Assembly: GCA_023395255.1 (NCBI GenBank)
Contig: JAEWZN010000003.1
Coordinates: forward strand, 124,001 to 188,000
DNA: 64,000 bases
DNA from: Deferribacteres bacterium
Lineage (GTDB): Bacteria; Chrysiogenota; Deferribacteres; Deferribacterales; Geovibrionaceae
Reading direction: 5' to 3'
Shown here: in pieces, positions 34,363-43,819 of the stretch
Layout of the letters: each line of letters starts with the position of its first letter
How positions within the stretch are numbered: the first letter of the stretch is position 1
The notes under the pieces: model-generated
Told to the model about the DNA's origin: nothing
Database searches by the model: none
What the model saw: only the letters and a program-made list of their open reading frames with translations
Made by a program: the position numbers and the translations under genes

Positions 34363-37300
34363 TGCTCAGAGGCGGTGCTGTGGCATGGATGGCAAAAAAT
34401 AAGGTTGCGTCCAATCTGCTGATGCTTTTCCTGCTTGTGGGCGGCATATTCATGATGCTGAATATGAAGCAGGAGGTTTTTCCCGATTCCGAAAGGGATA
34501 TAATCAATATCACCTTTGAATACACAGGCGCTTCTCCGTCGGAAATAGAAGAGGGGATGGTTCTTCCCACGGAAGACGCTGTGAGCAGCCTTCATTTCGT
34601 AAACAAAATAACATCCGTAGCCAGAGAGGGCTCCGGCTCTGTGAGCATAGAACTGATCAAGGGTGTGGATAAACAGCAGGCGCTTCAGGATGTGAAATCG
34701 GAGGTTGACAAAATTTCCACCTACCCTGATGAGGCGGAAACACCAGATGTTGAGCTTGAGGTAAGGCGGCGCGAAGTGCTCACCGTGAGCATATACGGCA
34801 ATGTGGGCGAAGAGGCTCTGCGCTATTACGCCGACAGAGTAAAGAACGGGCTGCTTGCCGCGGAAGGAATAACTCAGCTTGAATATGTTGCGGTGAAGGA
34901 CAGGGAAATATCAGTCTGGATACCGGAGGACACCCTCAGAAAATATAACCTCACGCTCAGGGATGTTTCAAACGCCCTGAGAAACAACTCCATAGACTAC
35001 CCGTCAGGAACGCTGGAAACCGCTTCCGGTGATATAAAACTCAGAATGTACGACAAACGCCGGACAGGGAGCGAGTTCAGGAATATTCCCGTTATCTCCT
35101 CCGCAGGCGGGGGTACGGTTTTGCTGGGTGATATAGCGGAGATAAGAGACGGCTTCGAGGAGCAGGACATACTGGAGCGCTTCAACGGAGCACCCTCTGT
35201 CTCCATAGATGTTTACAGAGTTGGCAAACAGACTCCGGCCAGCGTGTCTGCAAAGGTTCATGAAACTGTCGAAAAGATAACCGCATCTTTTCCGGAGGCG
35301 GTTAAGGTGACAATATGGGATGACAGGTCAGAACAGCTTCAGAACCGCATAAATCTTCTCATGAAAAACGCAGCTTTCGGCCTGACCCTTGTGATACTGA
35401 TCCTTGCGGTTTTCCTTGAAACCCGTGTGGCGCTGTGGGTTTCACTCGGAATACCCATATCTGTTTTCGGCTCATTCTATTTTCTCTATCTGGCGGGCGC
35501 TTCCATAAACATGATAACAACCTTTGCCTTCATAATGACGCTGGGTATTGCGGTGGACGATGCCATAGTGGTGGGCGAGAACATACATTCCCATTACAAG
35601 TCCGGTAAAACCAGATACAGAGCGGCAGTAGACGGCACAAAGGAGATGCTCAGCGCCGTTACCTTCTCCGTTCTCACAACAGTTGCCACATTCGCGCCCC
35701 TGCTTTTTGTGGAAGGAAGCATGGGGCTCCTCATGAACACTCTTCCTGTGGTGGTTATTTCCGTTCTTATGGTATCTCTTGTGGAATCTTTTTTCATTCT
35801 CCCCGCACACATGAACACCGGCAGGGAAAGAGACGGCAAACCACGGTTTTCGCTGGGCATAAGGGACGGCATAAGGAATGCTCTGGACAGGTTCATCAAC
35901 GGGCCTTTTGACAGATTTCTCCGGCTTACCATTACGTATAAATATGCAACAGTGGCGGCCTTTATCGCTGTCACAATAGTTTTTGCAGGCCTTGTGGGTT
36001 CGGGCAACCTTAAGTTCCGCTTCATGTCCCCTCTTGAGGGCGACAGGGTGCGGGCCACTGCCGTTATGCCCACGGGCACAGCCCCGGCAGTTACCGAAAG
36101 AGTTGTGAAAAGGCTTGAGGAAGCTGCGCTCAGGGTTGATGCCGAACTTATGAAGGAGATGGGCAGCAGCGGGAGCTTCATAGAATACATAAACAGCGGC
36201 ATACGCAGGGACGGCAGCGCCGTTGTTAACGTTATGCTGTATGAATACGAAATCCGCAAATTCCGCACAGGCCTTTTCGAGGAGAAGTGGAGAAAGGTTG
36301 TGGGTACAATAAATTCAGCGGAATCCGTAAGCTTTGACTCGCAGCTCAGAAACTTCGGGGCGAACATATCCGTGCGTCTGGATCATGACAATGAAGAGGT
36401 GCTGAGGGAGGCCAGCGGAATAATAAAGCACAGGCTGGCCGAATACGGCGGGGTTTATGATATTGAAGATTCCTTTGCCTCAAAGCAGCAGGAGATCCAT
36501 TATAAACTGAACAGCTACGGCAGGTCTCTGGGACTTACCAATGAAATGATTGCCTCTCAGGTTTCTCCGGCATTTCTGGGGATAAAATCTCTCACCTACC
36601 AGAGAGGGCAGGATGAGGTTACGGTAAGGGTGAAATACCCCGACTACAGCAGAAAGTATCAGGGGGATGTATACGCAGTTAATATTAAAACTCCTTCCGG
36701 TTCCAAGGTTCCTTTAAGCTCCGTGGCAGAAGTCTATTTTACGGAAGACCTGACCGAGATAAACCGCACCAACAGACGCAGGGTGGTCAATGTAATTGCC
36801 ACTGCGGGGGTATTTTCAAACCCGCAGGAAATAATGAGGGATCTTGCCGCGGGAACAATGCCTGAGATCCAGAGCCTTTTCCCCGGACTGGAGTGGAAGT
36901 TTGAAGGGCAGGAGGAGAGCCGCAGGGAATCCATGGAGAGCCTGAAATACAACATGACCTTTGCTGTTCTGATAGTTTATGCTCTGCTTGCAGTGCCTCT
37001 GGCCAGCTATGTTCAGCCTTTTATAATAATGTTTTCCATCCCTCTGGGGCTTGTGGGGGCGGCGGCCGGGCACATGATGCTGGGGCTGACGCTGAGCCTT
37101 ATGAGCATCTTCGGAATGGTGGCAGTAAGCGGTGTGGTGGTGAACAACTCCCTTGTTCTGGTGGACTTCATAAACCGTTTCGGGCGGGAAAAGGGCTATG
37201 TCAATGACGAAATCATCATGAGCGGGGCAAAAAGAAGGTTCAGACCAATCATAATGACATCGCTTACCACCTTTTTCGGCCTTGCACCCATGATACTGGA

Positions 37301-37448
37301 AACATCTATTCACGTTCAGTTTCTTATACCCATGGCGGTGAGCATAGCCTTCGGGGTGCTTTTCACCACTGTAGTCGCGCTTCTTTTTGTTCCCAGCGCC
37401 TATTCTATTATGGAGGATTTCAAGTGTCTGACTGAAAGAAAACAGTAA
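34359..37448 (+). CDS. RND efflux permease (HAE1/AcrB type)
   Basis: 1029 residues, the normal family length. Large periplasmic porter loops separate TM1-2 and TM7-8. TM4 carries the proton-relay acids in LGIAVDDAIVVGENIHSHYK; a second conserved region is VNNSLVLVDFINRFGREKGY near TM10-11, and RFRPIIMTSLTTFFGLAPMI follows. It uses proton flow to expel amphipathic compounds through the cognate channel. Unlike the permease at 17584, this one ends normally after the last helix (MEDFKCLTERKQ) and its channel gene is separate, giving an in-window control for the fusion. Confidence 0.93.
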   Translation: MMLRGGAVAWMAKNKVASNLLMLFLLVGGIFMMLNMKQEVFPDSERDIINITFEYTGASPSEIEEGMVLPTEDAVSSLHFVNKITSVAREGSGSVSIELIKGVDKQQALQDVKSEVDKISTYPDEAETPDVELEVRRREVLTVSIYGNVGEEALRYYADRVKNGLLAAEGITQLEYVAVKDREISVWIPEDTLRKYNLTLRDVSNALRNNSIDYPSGTLETASGDIKLRMYDKRRTGSEFRNIPVISSAGGGTVLLGDIAEIRDGFEEQDILERFNGAPSVSIDVYRVGKQTPASVSAKVHETVEKITASFPEAVKVTIWDDRSEQLQNRINLLMKNAAFGLTLVILILAVFLETRVALWVSLGIPISVFGSFYFLYLAGASINMITTFAFIMTLGIAVDDAIVVGENIHSHYKSGKTRYRAAVDGTKEMLSAVTFSVLTTVATFAPLLFVEGSMGLLMNTLPVVVISVLMVSLVESFFILPAHMNTGRERDGKPRFSLGIRDGIRNALDRFINGPFDRFLRLTITYKYATVAAFIAVTIVFAGLVGSGNLKFRFMSPLEGDRVRATAVMPTGTAPAVTERVVKRLEEAALRVDAELMKEMGSSGSFIEYINSGIRRDGSAVVNVMLYEYEIRKFRTGLFEEKWRKVVGTINSAESVSFDSQLRNFGANISVRLDHDNEEVLREASGIIKHRLAEYGGVYDIEDSFASKQQEIHYKLNSYGRSLGLTNEMIASQVSPAFLGIKSLTYQRGQDEVTVRVKYPDYSRKYQGDVYAVNIKTPSGSKVPLSSVAEVYFTEDLTEINRTNRRRVVNVIATAGVFSNPQEIMRDLAAGTMPEIQSLFPGLEWKFEGQEESRRESMESLKYNMTFAVLIVYALLAVPLASYVQPFIIMFSIPLGLVGAAAGHMMLGLTLSLMSIFGMVAVSGVVVNNSLVLVDFINRFGREKGYVNDEIIMSGAKRRFRPIIMTSLTTFFGLAPMILETSIHVQFLIPMAVSIAFGVLFTTVVALLFVPSAYSIMEDFKCLTERKQ

Positions 37449-37593
37449 AAATTATGAATAATTAGGTCTGGTACTTCTTTTGACTGATATATCGGATTTC
37501 TGATGTTAATATTTATTGTTAAGTAGCTGCATGGATATATATTTTAAATAATACTTACCTTGGTTTCTTGCAGGGTAAAGCTTTTTTGAATAC

Positions 37594-39813
37594 ATGTCAG
37601 GGGAGTTTTCATTGTCAGTTGCACGTCAGACAACTCTGGGAGTCGTCCTTATTGTTTTGCTGGCTATTTTTATGTTCACGGCTCTGTCTGTTGTGCATGT
37701 CAGGAATGATCTCTCCTCTGCCATAGAATACAAACACAAAAAAATCGAATATATGCTGAATTATCAGTCAGAACAGCTTGAGCGCACCCTCAGGAGCAGG
37801 TTCAGATCGCTTCTTTCCGACTACTATCTGCGCGAGGTTATGGCCTCCAGAGACAGAGAGAAAATCAGACGCTATTTCAATGAAAAATACAGCGCTCTGG
37901 TGGCGGAGTACCACACCGAAATCATTGTGCATATTCATGACGCTGACGGAAACTCCTTCATGAGGATACATGCACCCGGACATCTTAATTACCAAGGCTA
38001 TCAGCGAGAGATGATAAAGGAAGTGGTGGAGAAAAAAGAACCACGCTCCGGGTTTGATCTGGGCTGCTACGGTCTGCATTACAGGTACGCAGAGCCAGTT
38101 TATTATCTGGGCGTTTTTGTGGGCGTGGCTGAAATAGGCATAGGTGTGGACTACCTGCTCTCCCTCATGAAAAACACCCTCGATCTTGAAATGGGGCTGT
38201 TTATTCCTGCGGACAAGGCGGAGGGGCTTTGCTTTACACCCAGAGCGGAAAGTCTGGACGGGGAAAGACTGATCAATGTTTCCAATGATGATTTCATAAG
38301 CATATTCAATAAGGCCGACCTTTCCAAAAGTACTGTGAAAGAGGTGGAGGAGGGCGGCAAAACCTTCCGCGTCCATATGGATCATTTTCTCACAGGTTAT
38401 GACGGACAGAAGATAGCCAGCCTTGTGACCTTTCAGGATATTACAAGTGAGAAAACCGCAATCAGCCAGTTTCTGAGGCTGGCTTTTGTTATGGCTGTTA
38501 TTTTCATAATTCTCACTGTTTTTCTCATGCAGAATTCATTCATGCGGATAATACGCGACCTTGAGAAAAGATACAAAGAAAGCAAATCAAGAGAGAACTA
38601 TCTGGGTGAGATAATTGCCAACTCCCTGAACGAAATCTTTATTTATGATATGGACACCCTCCGTTTTGTGGAGGTGAACCGCGGAGCCTGCAAAAATCTG
38701 GGCTACACTCATGATGAAATACTCAAGATGACAACGCTGGATATAAAGCCGCAGATGAGCTATCAGCAGCTGAGGCAGCAGATCATGCCTGTTATAGAGG
38801 GGCAGAAGGAAACTGTGATATTTGAAACTGTCCACAGGCGTAAAAACGGTACTCTTTATCCGGTGGAGATCCATGTCCAGAAAACTTCCGTGGAAGGACG
38901 GGAAGTGATGATGGCCGTGGTGCAGGACATAACCCAGAGGAAAGATGCAGAAAACAGGCTGAAATCACTCAACGAAGCACTGGAAAAACAGGTGGAGCAG
39001 GAGACCGAACGCAGGCTTTTCAGCGAAAAGATCATGATGGAACAGAAAAAGTTCACGGACATGGGGCAGATGATAAACGCAGTAGCCCATCAGTGGCGGC
39101 AGCCGCTCAATGCCCTTGGACTCTATGTTCAGGATATGCGCGAAACTTATTTCAGTCAGGGGCTTGATGATCAATATGTCGGTCAGATAGAGAAGGACTG
39201 CATGCATATAATCAACCATATGTCTGACACCATAGATGATTTCAGGCGCTTTTTCGCTCCGGACAAAAGCGCTGAGGCCTTTGAGGTTATCCGCTCCGTG
39301 CTGGAGACAATCAGGCTTGTCAGCGCGCAGCTTACCGCATCTAATATCAGCTTCCGGATTATATGCAGATGCGGTGATGAATCGTATTTCAGCGAAAACT
39401 CTGTGGAAAGTCCTGAGTGTCTGCATCTTAAGACCCTTGTCAGTGGTTATGAAGGGGAATTTAAGCAGGTTATACTGAATATTATTCATAATTCCCGCGA
39501 TGCCATAATCGAAAGAAAACAAAAAGAAGCCGGGGATTTTCAGGGATATATCGAATTTGATCTGGATGCCGGGGGAGATAATGTTGTTCTCAGCATTAAG
39601 GACAACGGCGGCGGAATACCTGCTGATGTTATACAAAAGGTTTTTGACCCCTACTTCACCACAAAGGAAGAGGGGAAAGGAACCGGAATCGGTCTGTATA
39701 TGTCTAAAAACATAGTCGAACAGCATATGAAAGGTTATCTGAGCGCTGAATCAAGGGACGGCTGTGCCGTTTTCAGGCTGGTTCTCAGAGCGGCGGTTAA
39801 AAATGGCGGCTGA
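37594..39813 (+). CDS. Cache-PAS sensor histidine kinase
   Basis: 739 residues from ATG 37594; a TTG at 37612 with GGGAG six bases upstream is an alternative start. A membrane helix (about 14-34) is followed by a periplasmic Cache-type sensor (HIHDADGNSFMRIHAPGHL, RSGFDLGCYGLHYRYAEPVY), another helix (about 292-312), a PAS domain (about 335-450; ANSLNEIFIYDMDTLRFVEV) and the kinase core with H-box VAHQWRQPLNALGLYVQDM, N box NIIHNSRDAI and G boxes DNGGGIPADVI, KGTGIGLYMSKNIVEQHMKG. The following CheY-like gene overlaps it, forming a two-gene signalling pair. Its periplasmic domain resembles that of the GGDEF-EAL protein at 57513. Confidence 0.88.
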   Translation: MSGEFSLSVARQTTLGVVLIVLLAIFMFTALSVVHVRNDLSSAIEYKHKKIEYMLNYQSEQLERTLRSRFRSLLSDYYLREVMASRDREKIRRYFNEKYSALVAEYHTEIIVHIHDADGNSFMRIHAPGHLNYQGYQREMIKEVVEKKEPRSGFDLGCYGLHYRYAEPVYYLGVFVGVAEIGIGVDYLLSLMKNTLDLEMGLFIPADKAEGLCFTPRAESLDGERLINVSNDDFISIFNKADLSKSTVKEVEEGGKTFRVHMDHFLTGYDGQKIASLVTFQDITSEKTAISQFLRLAFVMAVIFIILTVFLMQNSFMRIIRDLEKRYKESKSRENYLGEIIANSLNEIFIYDMDTLRFVEVNRGACKNLGYTHDEILKMTTLDIKPQMSYQQLRQQIMPVIEGQKETVIFETVHRRKNGTLYPVEIHVQKTSVEGREVMMAVVQDITQRKDAENRLKSLNEALEKQVEQETERRLFSEKIMMEQKKFTDMGQMINAVAHQWRQPLNALGLYVQDMRETYFSQGLDDQYVGQIEKDCMHIINHMSDTIDDFRRFFAPDKSAEAFEVIRSVLETIRLVSAQLTASNISFRIICRCGDESYFSENSVESPECLHLKTLVSGYEGEFKQVILNIIHNSRDAIIERKQKEAGDFQGYIEFDLDAGGDNVVLSIKDNGGGIPADVIQKVFDPYFTTKEEGKGTGIGLYMSKNIVEQHMKGYLSAESRDGCAVFRLVLRAAVKNGG

Positions 39814-40165
39814 GACTGTTAAAGCAAAAATACTCTACATCGAAGACGAGGCGCTCACCAGAATGCTCATGGTGCGCCAGCTTAAACTCTATTTCTCCGA
39901 TGTTTTTGAGGCTGGCAACGGGCGGGAGGGTTTTGAGGTTTTTATGTCGGCAAGGCCTGATGTGATTATAACCGATCTCTCCATGCCGCATCTGGACGGC
40001 TTTCAGCTTGTGGAAAAAATCAGGGCGCAGGGAGGCAACACCAAGTTTATAATAACCACAGCCTTCAGGGAGGAAACCGACTCCCTGAAAGACTGCGAAA
40101 TCCTGTTTAAGCCGATAAGCTTTGCGGATGTTTATTCCTGCGTTACCAGACTTCTGAATCAGTGA
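39803..40165 (+). CDS. Single-domain CheY-like response regulator
   Basis: 120 residues from ATG 39803, which overlaps the kinase gene by 11 bases. It is only a receiver domain: acidic pair in ILYIEDEALTRMLMV, phospho-acceptor Asp in DVIITDLSMPHLDGF, conserved Thr in KFIITTAF and Lys in EILFKPISFADV. No output domain is present, so it probably relays phosphate from the adjoining kinase or acts by protein contact. It runs 7 bases into the end of the convergent 4Fe-4S protein gene. Confidence 0.85.
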   Translation: MAAETVKAKILYIEDEALTRMLMVRQLKLYFSDVFEAGNGREGFEVFMSARPDVIITDLSMPHLDGFQLVEKIRAQGGNTKFIITTAFREETDSLKDCEILFKPISFADVYSCVTRLLNQ

Positions 40166-41145
40166 CTAAGCTGACCGAGCCTTTCCAGCCAGAAGCGGTA
40201 TTCCTCATTTGAAACCTCAGACTGCCAGAAGCCTGTGAGCATGGCAGCTGCCACAGCCGCCCAGAACAGCAGGAAAACCGCCAGTGTCAGGTATCTGTAA
40301 TCAGTTTTGTAAGTTTTAAGACATTTGTCATTCGCCCGCACTCTCACGCAGTCATGACAGCCTATGCATTCCGGTGAATGGACTGTCCCCGCCTTGTGCA
40401 CCTGTATGTCCATGGGGCATATATTCGTGCATTTCATGCAGTTTATGCAGGCATCTTTATCACGTTTGATTTTGAAGGGTGAAAGCAGGGAGACAAGCCC
40501 CATCAGCGCACCGTAAGGGCATAGAAACCTGCACCAGAAGTTTCTGAACAGAAGACCGAGTATCATAAGCACAGCGAGAACTATGAGCGTTGTGCGTGAG
40601 GGGTCAGCAAAAAAGTCCATCATCTTCGCATCTGAAACCTTGTTGTAAGGCGCATTCAGAAAGCCTTCTATGGAGGGCAGAGACATCTGTATGAGTATGA
40701 TGTAAACAAAAAAGCCCAGCAGAAGGTATTTCAGAAGAAACAGGGGATAGGCTATGAACCTGTGTATTTTGATATTCTTCCCTGCTGCACCTACAGTTTC
40801 GGAGATCAGCCCCACCGGACAGATATATCCGCAGAAGCCGCGTTTGAAAATGATGCTGATTAAAAGAAAGACAATGAGAAGCGTCAGTCCCGCGGGGTGA
40901 ATCATGTCATAGTTTCCGCTGAAAACAAGGCGTTTAAGCCCCATCAGCGCGCTTATGGGGAGAAATGCCTCCACGCCTCCGGGCTTTACAGCGGACATAT
41001 CCCCCGCACCAAGGGCAGACAGATAAAAATAGAACCTTATTCCCACGTAAATCGTTGAGGCAAGGAAGATATACTGGATCAAACGCCTGACTGACGTTTT
41101 GTCCGACCTGAGGTAATGAGCAAAACCGCTCAGAAACTGTTTCAT
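40159..41145 (-). CDS. NapH/CcoG-like 4Fe-4S membrane protein
   Basis: 328 residues with about five transmembrane helices. Two conserved polyferredoxin blocks, GFCGYICPVGLISE and WCRFLCPYGALMGL, lie between helices as in NapH, NosR and MauN relatives. A cytoplasmic ferredoxin-like part follows: CINCMKCTNICPMDI, then a shortened CIGCHDCVRVRANDKC. It is expected to pass electrons between the quinone pool or a soluble donor and a reductase. No reductase gene is adjacent; the neighbouring nifA (divergent, about 300 bases away) makes a role in electron supply during nitrogen fixation possible but unproven. Confidence 0.83.
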   Translation of the reverse strand: MKQFLSGFAHYLRSDKTSVRRLIQYIFLASTIYVGIRFYFYLSALGAGDMSAVKPGGVEAFLPISALMGLKRLVFSGNYDMIHPAGLTLLIVFLLISIIFKRGFCGYICPVGLISETVGAAGKNIKIHRFIAYPLFLLKYLLLGFFVYIILIQMSLPSIEGFLNAPYNKVSDAKMMDFFADPSRTTLIVLAVLMILGLLFRNFWCRFLCPYGALMGLVSLLSPFKIKRDKDACINCMKCTNICPMDIQVHKAGTVHSPECIGCHDCVRVRANDKCLKTYKTDYRYLTLAVFLLFWAAVAAAMLTGFWQSEVSNEEYRFWLERLGQLSH

Positions 41146-41338
41146 TAAAAACTCCTCTTGAATAAATCTTTAAAAGCATAATAGCCGCAAAGATTTTTCT
41201 ATAATTGATCCCGAACAAAAAACAGCAAATAAGTTTTCGTAAATGTATAAAATATAACCAGTGTGTATGCTATATAAATTGCTTATAATAAAAGAGCTTA
41301 TGATTGAAATAAAACAAAGCTGATAAAATTGTAAAAAA

Positions 41339-41347
41339 TGTAATCTT
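41339..41347 (-). promoter_or_regulatory. Conserved 9-mer (TGTAATCTT/AAGATTACA) upstream of nifA
   Basis: TGTAATCTT here is the complement of AAGATTACA found upstream of fdxB (43145-43153) and nifH (45592-45600). It lies 71 bases before the -24 element of the nifA sigma-54 promoter. It could be an extended half-site for NifA or another nif regulator. A complete TGT-N10-ACA is not found in this region. The rest of the gap 41146-41417 is AT-rich with no other recognisable element. Confidence 0.4.
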
Positions 41348-41417
41348 AAATGCTTAATATTTAACCACCCGAAATGTAATAAACCTCCCAAACGCCCTTT
41401 TTACGCCGGATTCACTA

Positions 41418-41433
41418 TGGCACAGGCATTGCT
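41418..41433 (+). promoter_or_regulatory. Sigma-54 promoter of nifA
   Basis: TGGCAC (41418-41423), five bases, TTGCT (41429-41433) matches the sigma-54 -24/-12 consensus TGGCAC-N5-TTGCW exactly. With the C at 41432 as -12, transcription would start near 41444, directly at the nifA ATG (41445). Confidence 0.82.
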
Positions 41434-41444
41434 TGTTACATTCC

Positions 41445-43115
41445 ATGGAAAAGAGATTAAGCTACTATAAACTTCTGTTGAATACAATATACGACATAAG
41501 CCTTGAACTGAACTCCAAGGTCAGTGAAAGCGCTGCGCTCCAGAATGTTATGAACATTATGAGCAACAACCTGCATATACAGAACGGCACGATTCTGATT
41601 GCCGACCCCGATACGGGGCTGCTTATGCCCAAAGCATCCCACGGCCTCAGCAGAGCCGCCCTTGCCGAAATGGTGTACAAAAGCGGCGAAGGTATGGTGG
41701 GTAAGGTGTTTAAGTACGGCTTTCCCATAATGCTGCACGACATAAGCCTTGAGCCTGACTTTAAGGATAAAATCAAGCGCAAAGATGAGGAGAAAACCAG
41801 CTTCATTGCCGTTCCCATCAGCCACGGAAATGAGAGAATAGGAGTTCTCGCTGTGGATAAGCACTACCGTGAGGTGGTCAGTTATGAGGCAGAGGTGGAC
41901 ATTCTCAAAATGATTTCCGCCCTTGTAGCTTCGTTCATGCATAAAATGAAGCTGATAAACAGCGAGAAGAAAGAGCTCATAGAGGAAAAAGAGCGTCTCC
42001 GCAGTGAGGTTGCGGGAAAATTTTCCGTAAAAGGGCTTGTTGGCGGCAGCAAGCTTATGCAGGATGTCTTCAAAAGGATCTCGCAGGTCTGCCGCACCAA
42101 GACAACTGTCCTTATCAGAGGCGAAAGCGGAACAGGCAAGGAGATGGTGGCAAAGGCAATTCATTACTCCGGCGACCGTTCGCAGAAGCCTTTTGTAGCA
42201 GTAAACTGTGCCGCAATTCCCAAGGAACTTATAGAGAGTGAACTCTTCGGTTATAAAAAAGGGGCGTTCACTGGAGCCAATGCGGATAAAAAAGGCAAGT
42301 TCGAACTTGCAAACGGCGGAACCATATTTCTGGATGAAATAGGGGATATGCCCCTTGAAGCGCAGAGCAAGCTGCTCCGTGTTCTTCAGGAGATGAGCAT
42401 AGAGCGCATCGGCGGTTCTGAGTCAACCCCGGTGGATGTGCGTGTAATAGCTGCCACAAACAGAAACCTCGAAAACGCTGTCCGGTCAGGCGATTTCAGG
42501 CTGGATCTCTACTACAGGCTGAATGTTGTCTCCATCTTCCTCCCCCCTCTGCGACAACGCAGGGAGGACATCCCCGAACTTGCCAAAACAGCTCTTGAAA
42601 AATTCAATACAAACTACGGTACAAAGCTTAAAATATCACCGGATGTTTTTCCGCTGCTCATGAAATGCTCATGGCCGGGGAACATACGCGAGCTTGAAAA
42701 CTGTATAGAGCGCGCTGCGCTTTCGGTTACAGGCAATGAGATAACGCCTGCCGAGTTCACCTGTTCCAGAGGGGAGGTCTGTCTCGCCCAGCTTCTGGAA
42801 AACAACGGTCACGCGGGCTGCGGAGAACATGCTGTCTGTATTGAGTCGCTCAATATGGATATGTCCGGCGGGGAACAGAAGTTTTTCTGCGAGCATTACC
42901 CCAAATCTGGGGAAAAAGCAGCAGAAGAGCCCGCAAAAACGGCGAAACCGCACACGGAAATGCCCCTTGCCGTTGATGATGAACGGCAGATGGTTATAGA
43001 TGCCCTCGAAAAAACAGGCTGGGTTCAGGCAAAGGCTGCCAGACTTCTGGGGATGACAGTGCGCCAGATCAACTACCGCATAATGAAATTCGGCATTGAA
43101 GTGAAAAGAATATAA
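41445..43115 (+). CDS. nifA: Nif-specific sigma-54 activator NifA
   Basis: 556 residues from ATG 41445. The GAF domain (about 15-160; [35 protein letters not shown]) is followed by a sigma-54 AAA+ domain (about 195-430) with [16 protein letters not shown]alker [17 protein letters not shown] including GAFTGA, and [20 protein letters not shown]alker B. A Cys-rich linker follows, then a C-terminal Fis-type HTH ([20 protein letters not shown]). Cysteines at about 408, 420, 440 and 446 give C-x11-C-x19-C-x5-C, almost the C-x11-C-x19-C-x4-C array of oxygen-sensitive NifA. No Shine-Dalgarno is present and the sigma-54 start site falls at the ATG. An in-frame TTG at 41433 is inside the promoter. Confidence 0.93.
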   Translation: MEKRLSYYKLLLNTIYDISLELNSKVSESAALQNVMNIMSNNLHIQNGTILIADPDTGLLMPKASHGLSRAALAEMVYKSGEGMVGKVFKYGFPIMLHDISLEPDFKDKIKRKDEEKTSFIAVPISHGNERIGVLAVDKHYREVVSYEAEVDILKMISALVASFMHKMKLINSEKKELIEEKERLRSEVAGKFSVKGLVGGSKLMQDVFKRISQVCRTKTTVLIRGESGTGKEMVAKAIHYSGDRSQKPFVAVNCAAIPKELIESELFGYKKGAFTGANADKKGKFELANGGTIFLDEIGDMPLEAQSKLLRVLQEMSIERIGGSESTPVDVRVIAATNRNLENAVRSGDFRLDLYYRLNVVSIFLPPLRQRREDIPELAKTALEKFNTNYGTKLKISPDVFPLLMKCSWPGNIRELENCIERAALSVTGNEITPAEFTCSRGEVCLAQLLENNGHAGCGEHAVCIESLNMDMSGGEQKFFCEHYPKSGEKAAEEPAKTAKPHTEMPLAVDDERQMVIDALEKTGWVQAKAARLLGMTVRQINYRIMKFGIEVKRI

Positions 43116-43137
43116 CAAACACAAACCCTACAATAAA

Positions 43138-43153
43138 TGTAGGTAAGATTACA
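43138..43153 (+). promoter_or_regulatory. NifA upstream activator sequence
   Basis: TGT (43138-43140), AGGTAAGATT, ACA (43151-43153) is a perfect TGT-N10-ACA NifA site. It lies 61 bases before the -24 element of the fdxB promoter, a usual distance, and contains the 9-mer AAGATTACA. Confidence 0.7.
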
Positions 43154-43213
43154 AAAACTGAACAAGGCAGGAATAACTCCTCCTAAGTTACTGATAAAAC
43201 GGTTCTTCATATT

Positions 43214-43229
43214 TGGCACGCCGCTTGCA
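43214..43229 (+). promoter_or_regulatory. Sigma-54 promoter of fdxB-nifZ
   Basis: TGGCAC (43214-43219), five bases, TTGCA (43225-43229) matches the -24/-12 consensus exactly. The start site is predicted near 43240, giving a 21-base leader that includes AAGGAGG (43248-43254). Confidence 0.88.
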
Positions 43230-43260
43230 ACAGTAACTGAAAAGTTTAAGGAGGAACACA

Positions 43261-43524
43261 ATGGCCTATATCACCGGAGTTACAAAAGGCGGCGGCAAAT
43301 GGACGCCTGAATATGTTATGGATGTCGACAACTCAAAATGTATCGCCTGCGGACGCTGTTATAAAGCTTGCAGCTTTAGCTGCCTTTCACTTCACGAAGA
43401 TGACGATGACGATTCAGCGAAACGCTACATGGTACTCGAAAACGACGATGCCTGTGTAGGCTGCAAGGCCTGTGCTGTTGCTTGTCCGAAGAAGTGTTTC
43501 ACCCACGCACCTATGGAGGCGTAA
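43261..43524 (+). CDS. fdxB: Nif-specific ferredoxin III (2[4Fe-4S])
   Basis: 87 residues. Two cluster motifs are visible: KCIACGRCYKACSFSCLSL and CVGCKACAVACPKKCF. The start GGGKWTPEYVMDVDNSKC matches the nif-associated ferredoxin III family. A short acidic insertion (EDDDDDSAKR) separates the halves. It likely delivers low-potential electrons to NifH or to cofactor assembly. A sigma-54 promoter and NifA site lie upstream, and nifZ follows after one base, so both are under NifA control. Confidence 0.9.
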   Translation: MAYITGVTKGGGKWTPEYVMDVDNSKCIACGRCYKACSFSCLSLHEDDDDDSAKRYMVLENDDACVGCKACAVACPKKCFTHAPMEA

Positions 43525-43525
43525 T

Positions 43526-43819
43526 ATGGAATTCAGAGAAAACCAGAAGGTCAGAGTTCTCGGCTGCACAAAAAGTGACGGAACCTGCGCAGGCTGCAAC
43601 CGCGGAAAGGTGGTTGCCGAAGAGGGAGAGGAAGGTTTTGTCTGCCAGATTACGGAGTTCCTCTTTGAGCCTGTTGTTGTGGTTCATTTTCTTGAAACCA
43701 ACAAAAAAGTCGGTTTCAGGAAGCATGAGCTTGAAATTATCGAAGATTACGATCCGGACGAGATGGTCTGGACAAAAGTTAAGAAAGACGGCTCTCAGAA
43801 TACGGTTTCAACATCGTAG
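43526..43819 (+). CDS. nifZ: NifZ-domain nitrogen fixation protein
   Basis: 97 residues from ATG 43526. The block VVAEEGEEGFVCQITEFLFE then VVVVHFLETNKKVGFRKHEL matches the NifZ domain. In well-studied diazotrophs NifZ helps complete the P-cluster of the NifDK protein. An extra Cys-rich segment near the N-terminus (LGCTKSDGTCAGCNRG) is distinctive. It is co-transcribed with fdxB. Its last 25 bases overlap the end of draT on the other strand. Confidence 0.78.
   Translation: MEFRENQKVRVLGCTKSDGTCAGCNRGKVVAEEGEEGFVCQITEFLFEPVVVVHFLETNKKVGFRKHELEIIEDYDPDEMVWTKVKKDGSQNTVSTS

Noticed and set aside
35594..36367. A 257-codon open frame on the minus strand
   Set aside because: Fully inside the RND permease gene on the other strand; Ser/Arg/Leu-rich shadow translation without domains.
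37480..37500. TGGTAC-N5-TTGAC as a sigma-54 promoter before the Cache-PAS kinase
   Set aside because: It departs from both -24 and -12 consensus blocks, including the key GC at -12.
41457..42164. A 235-codon open frame on the minus strand
   Set aside because: Antisense to the GAF and AAA+ parts of nifA, with no ribosome site or recognisable domain.
43187..43237. GTTACTG and CAGTAAC inverted around the fdxB sigma-54 promoter
   Set aside because: A seven-base pair at 37-base spacing is likely to arise by chance and has no parallel at the other nif promoters.
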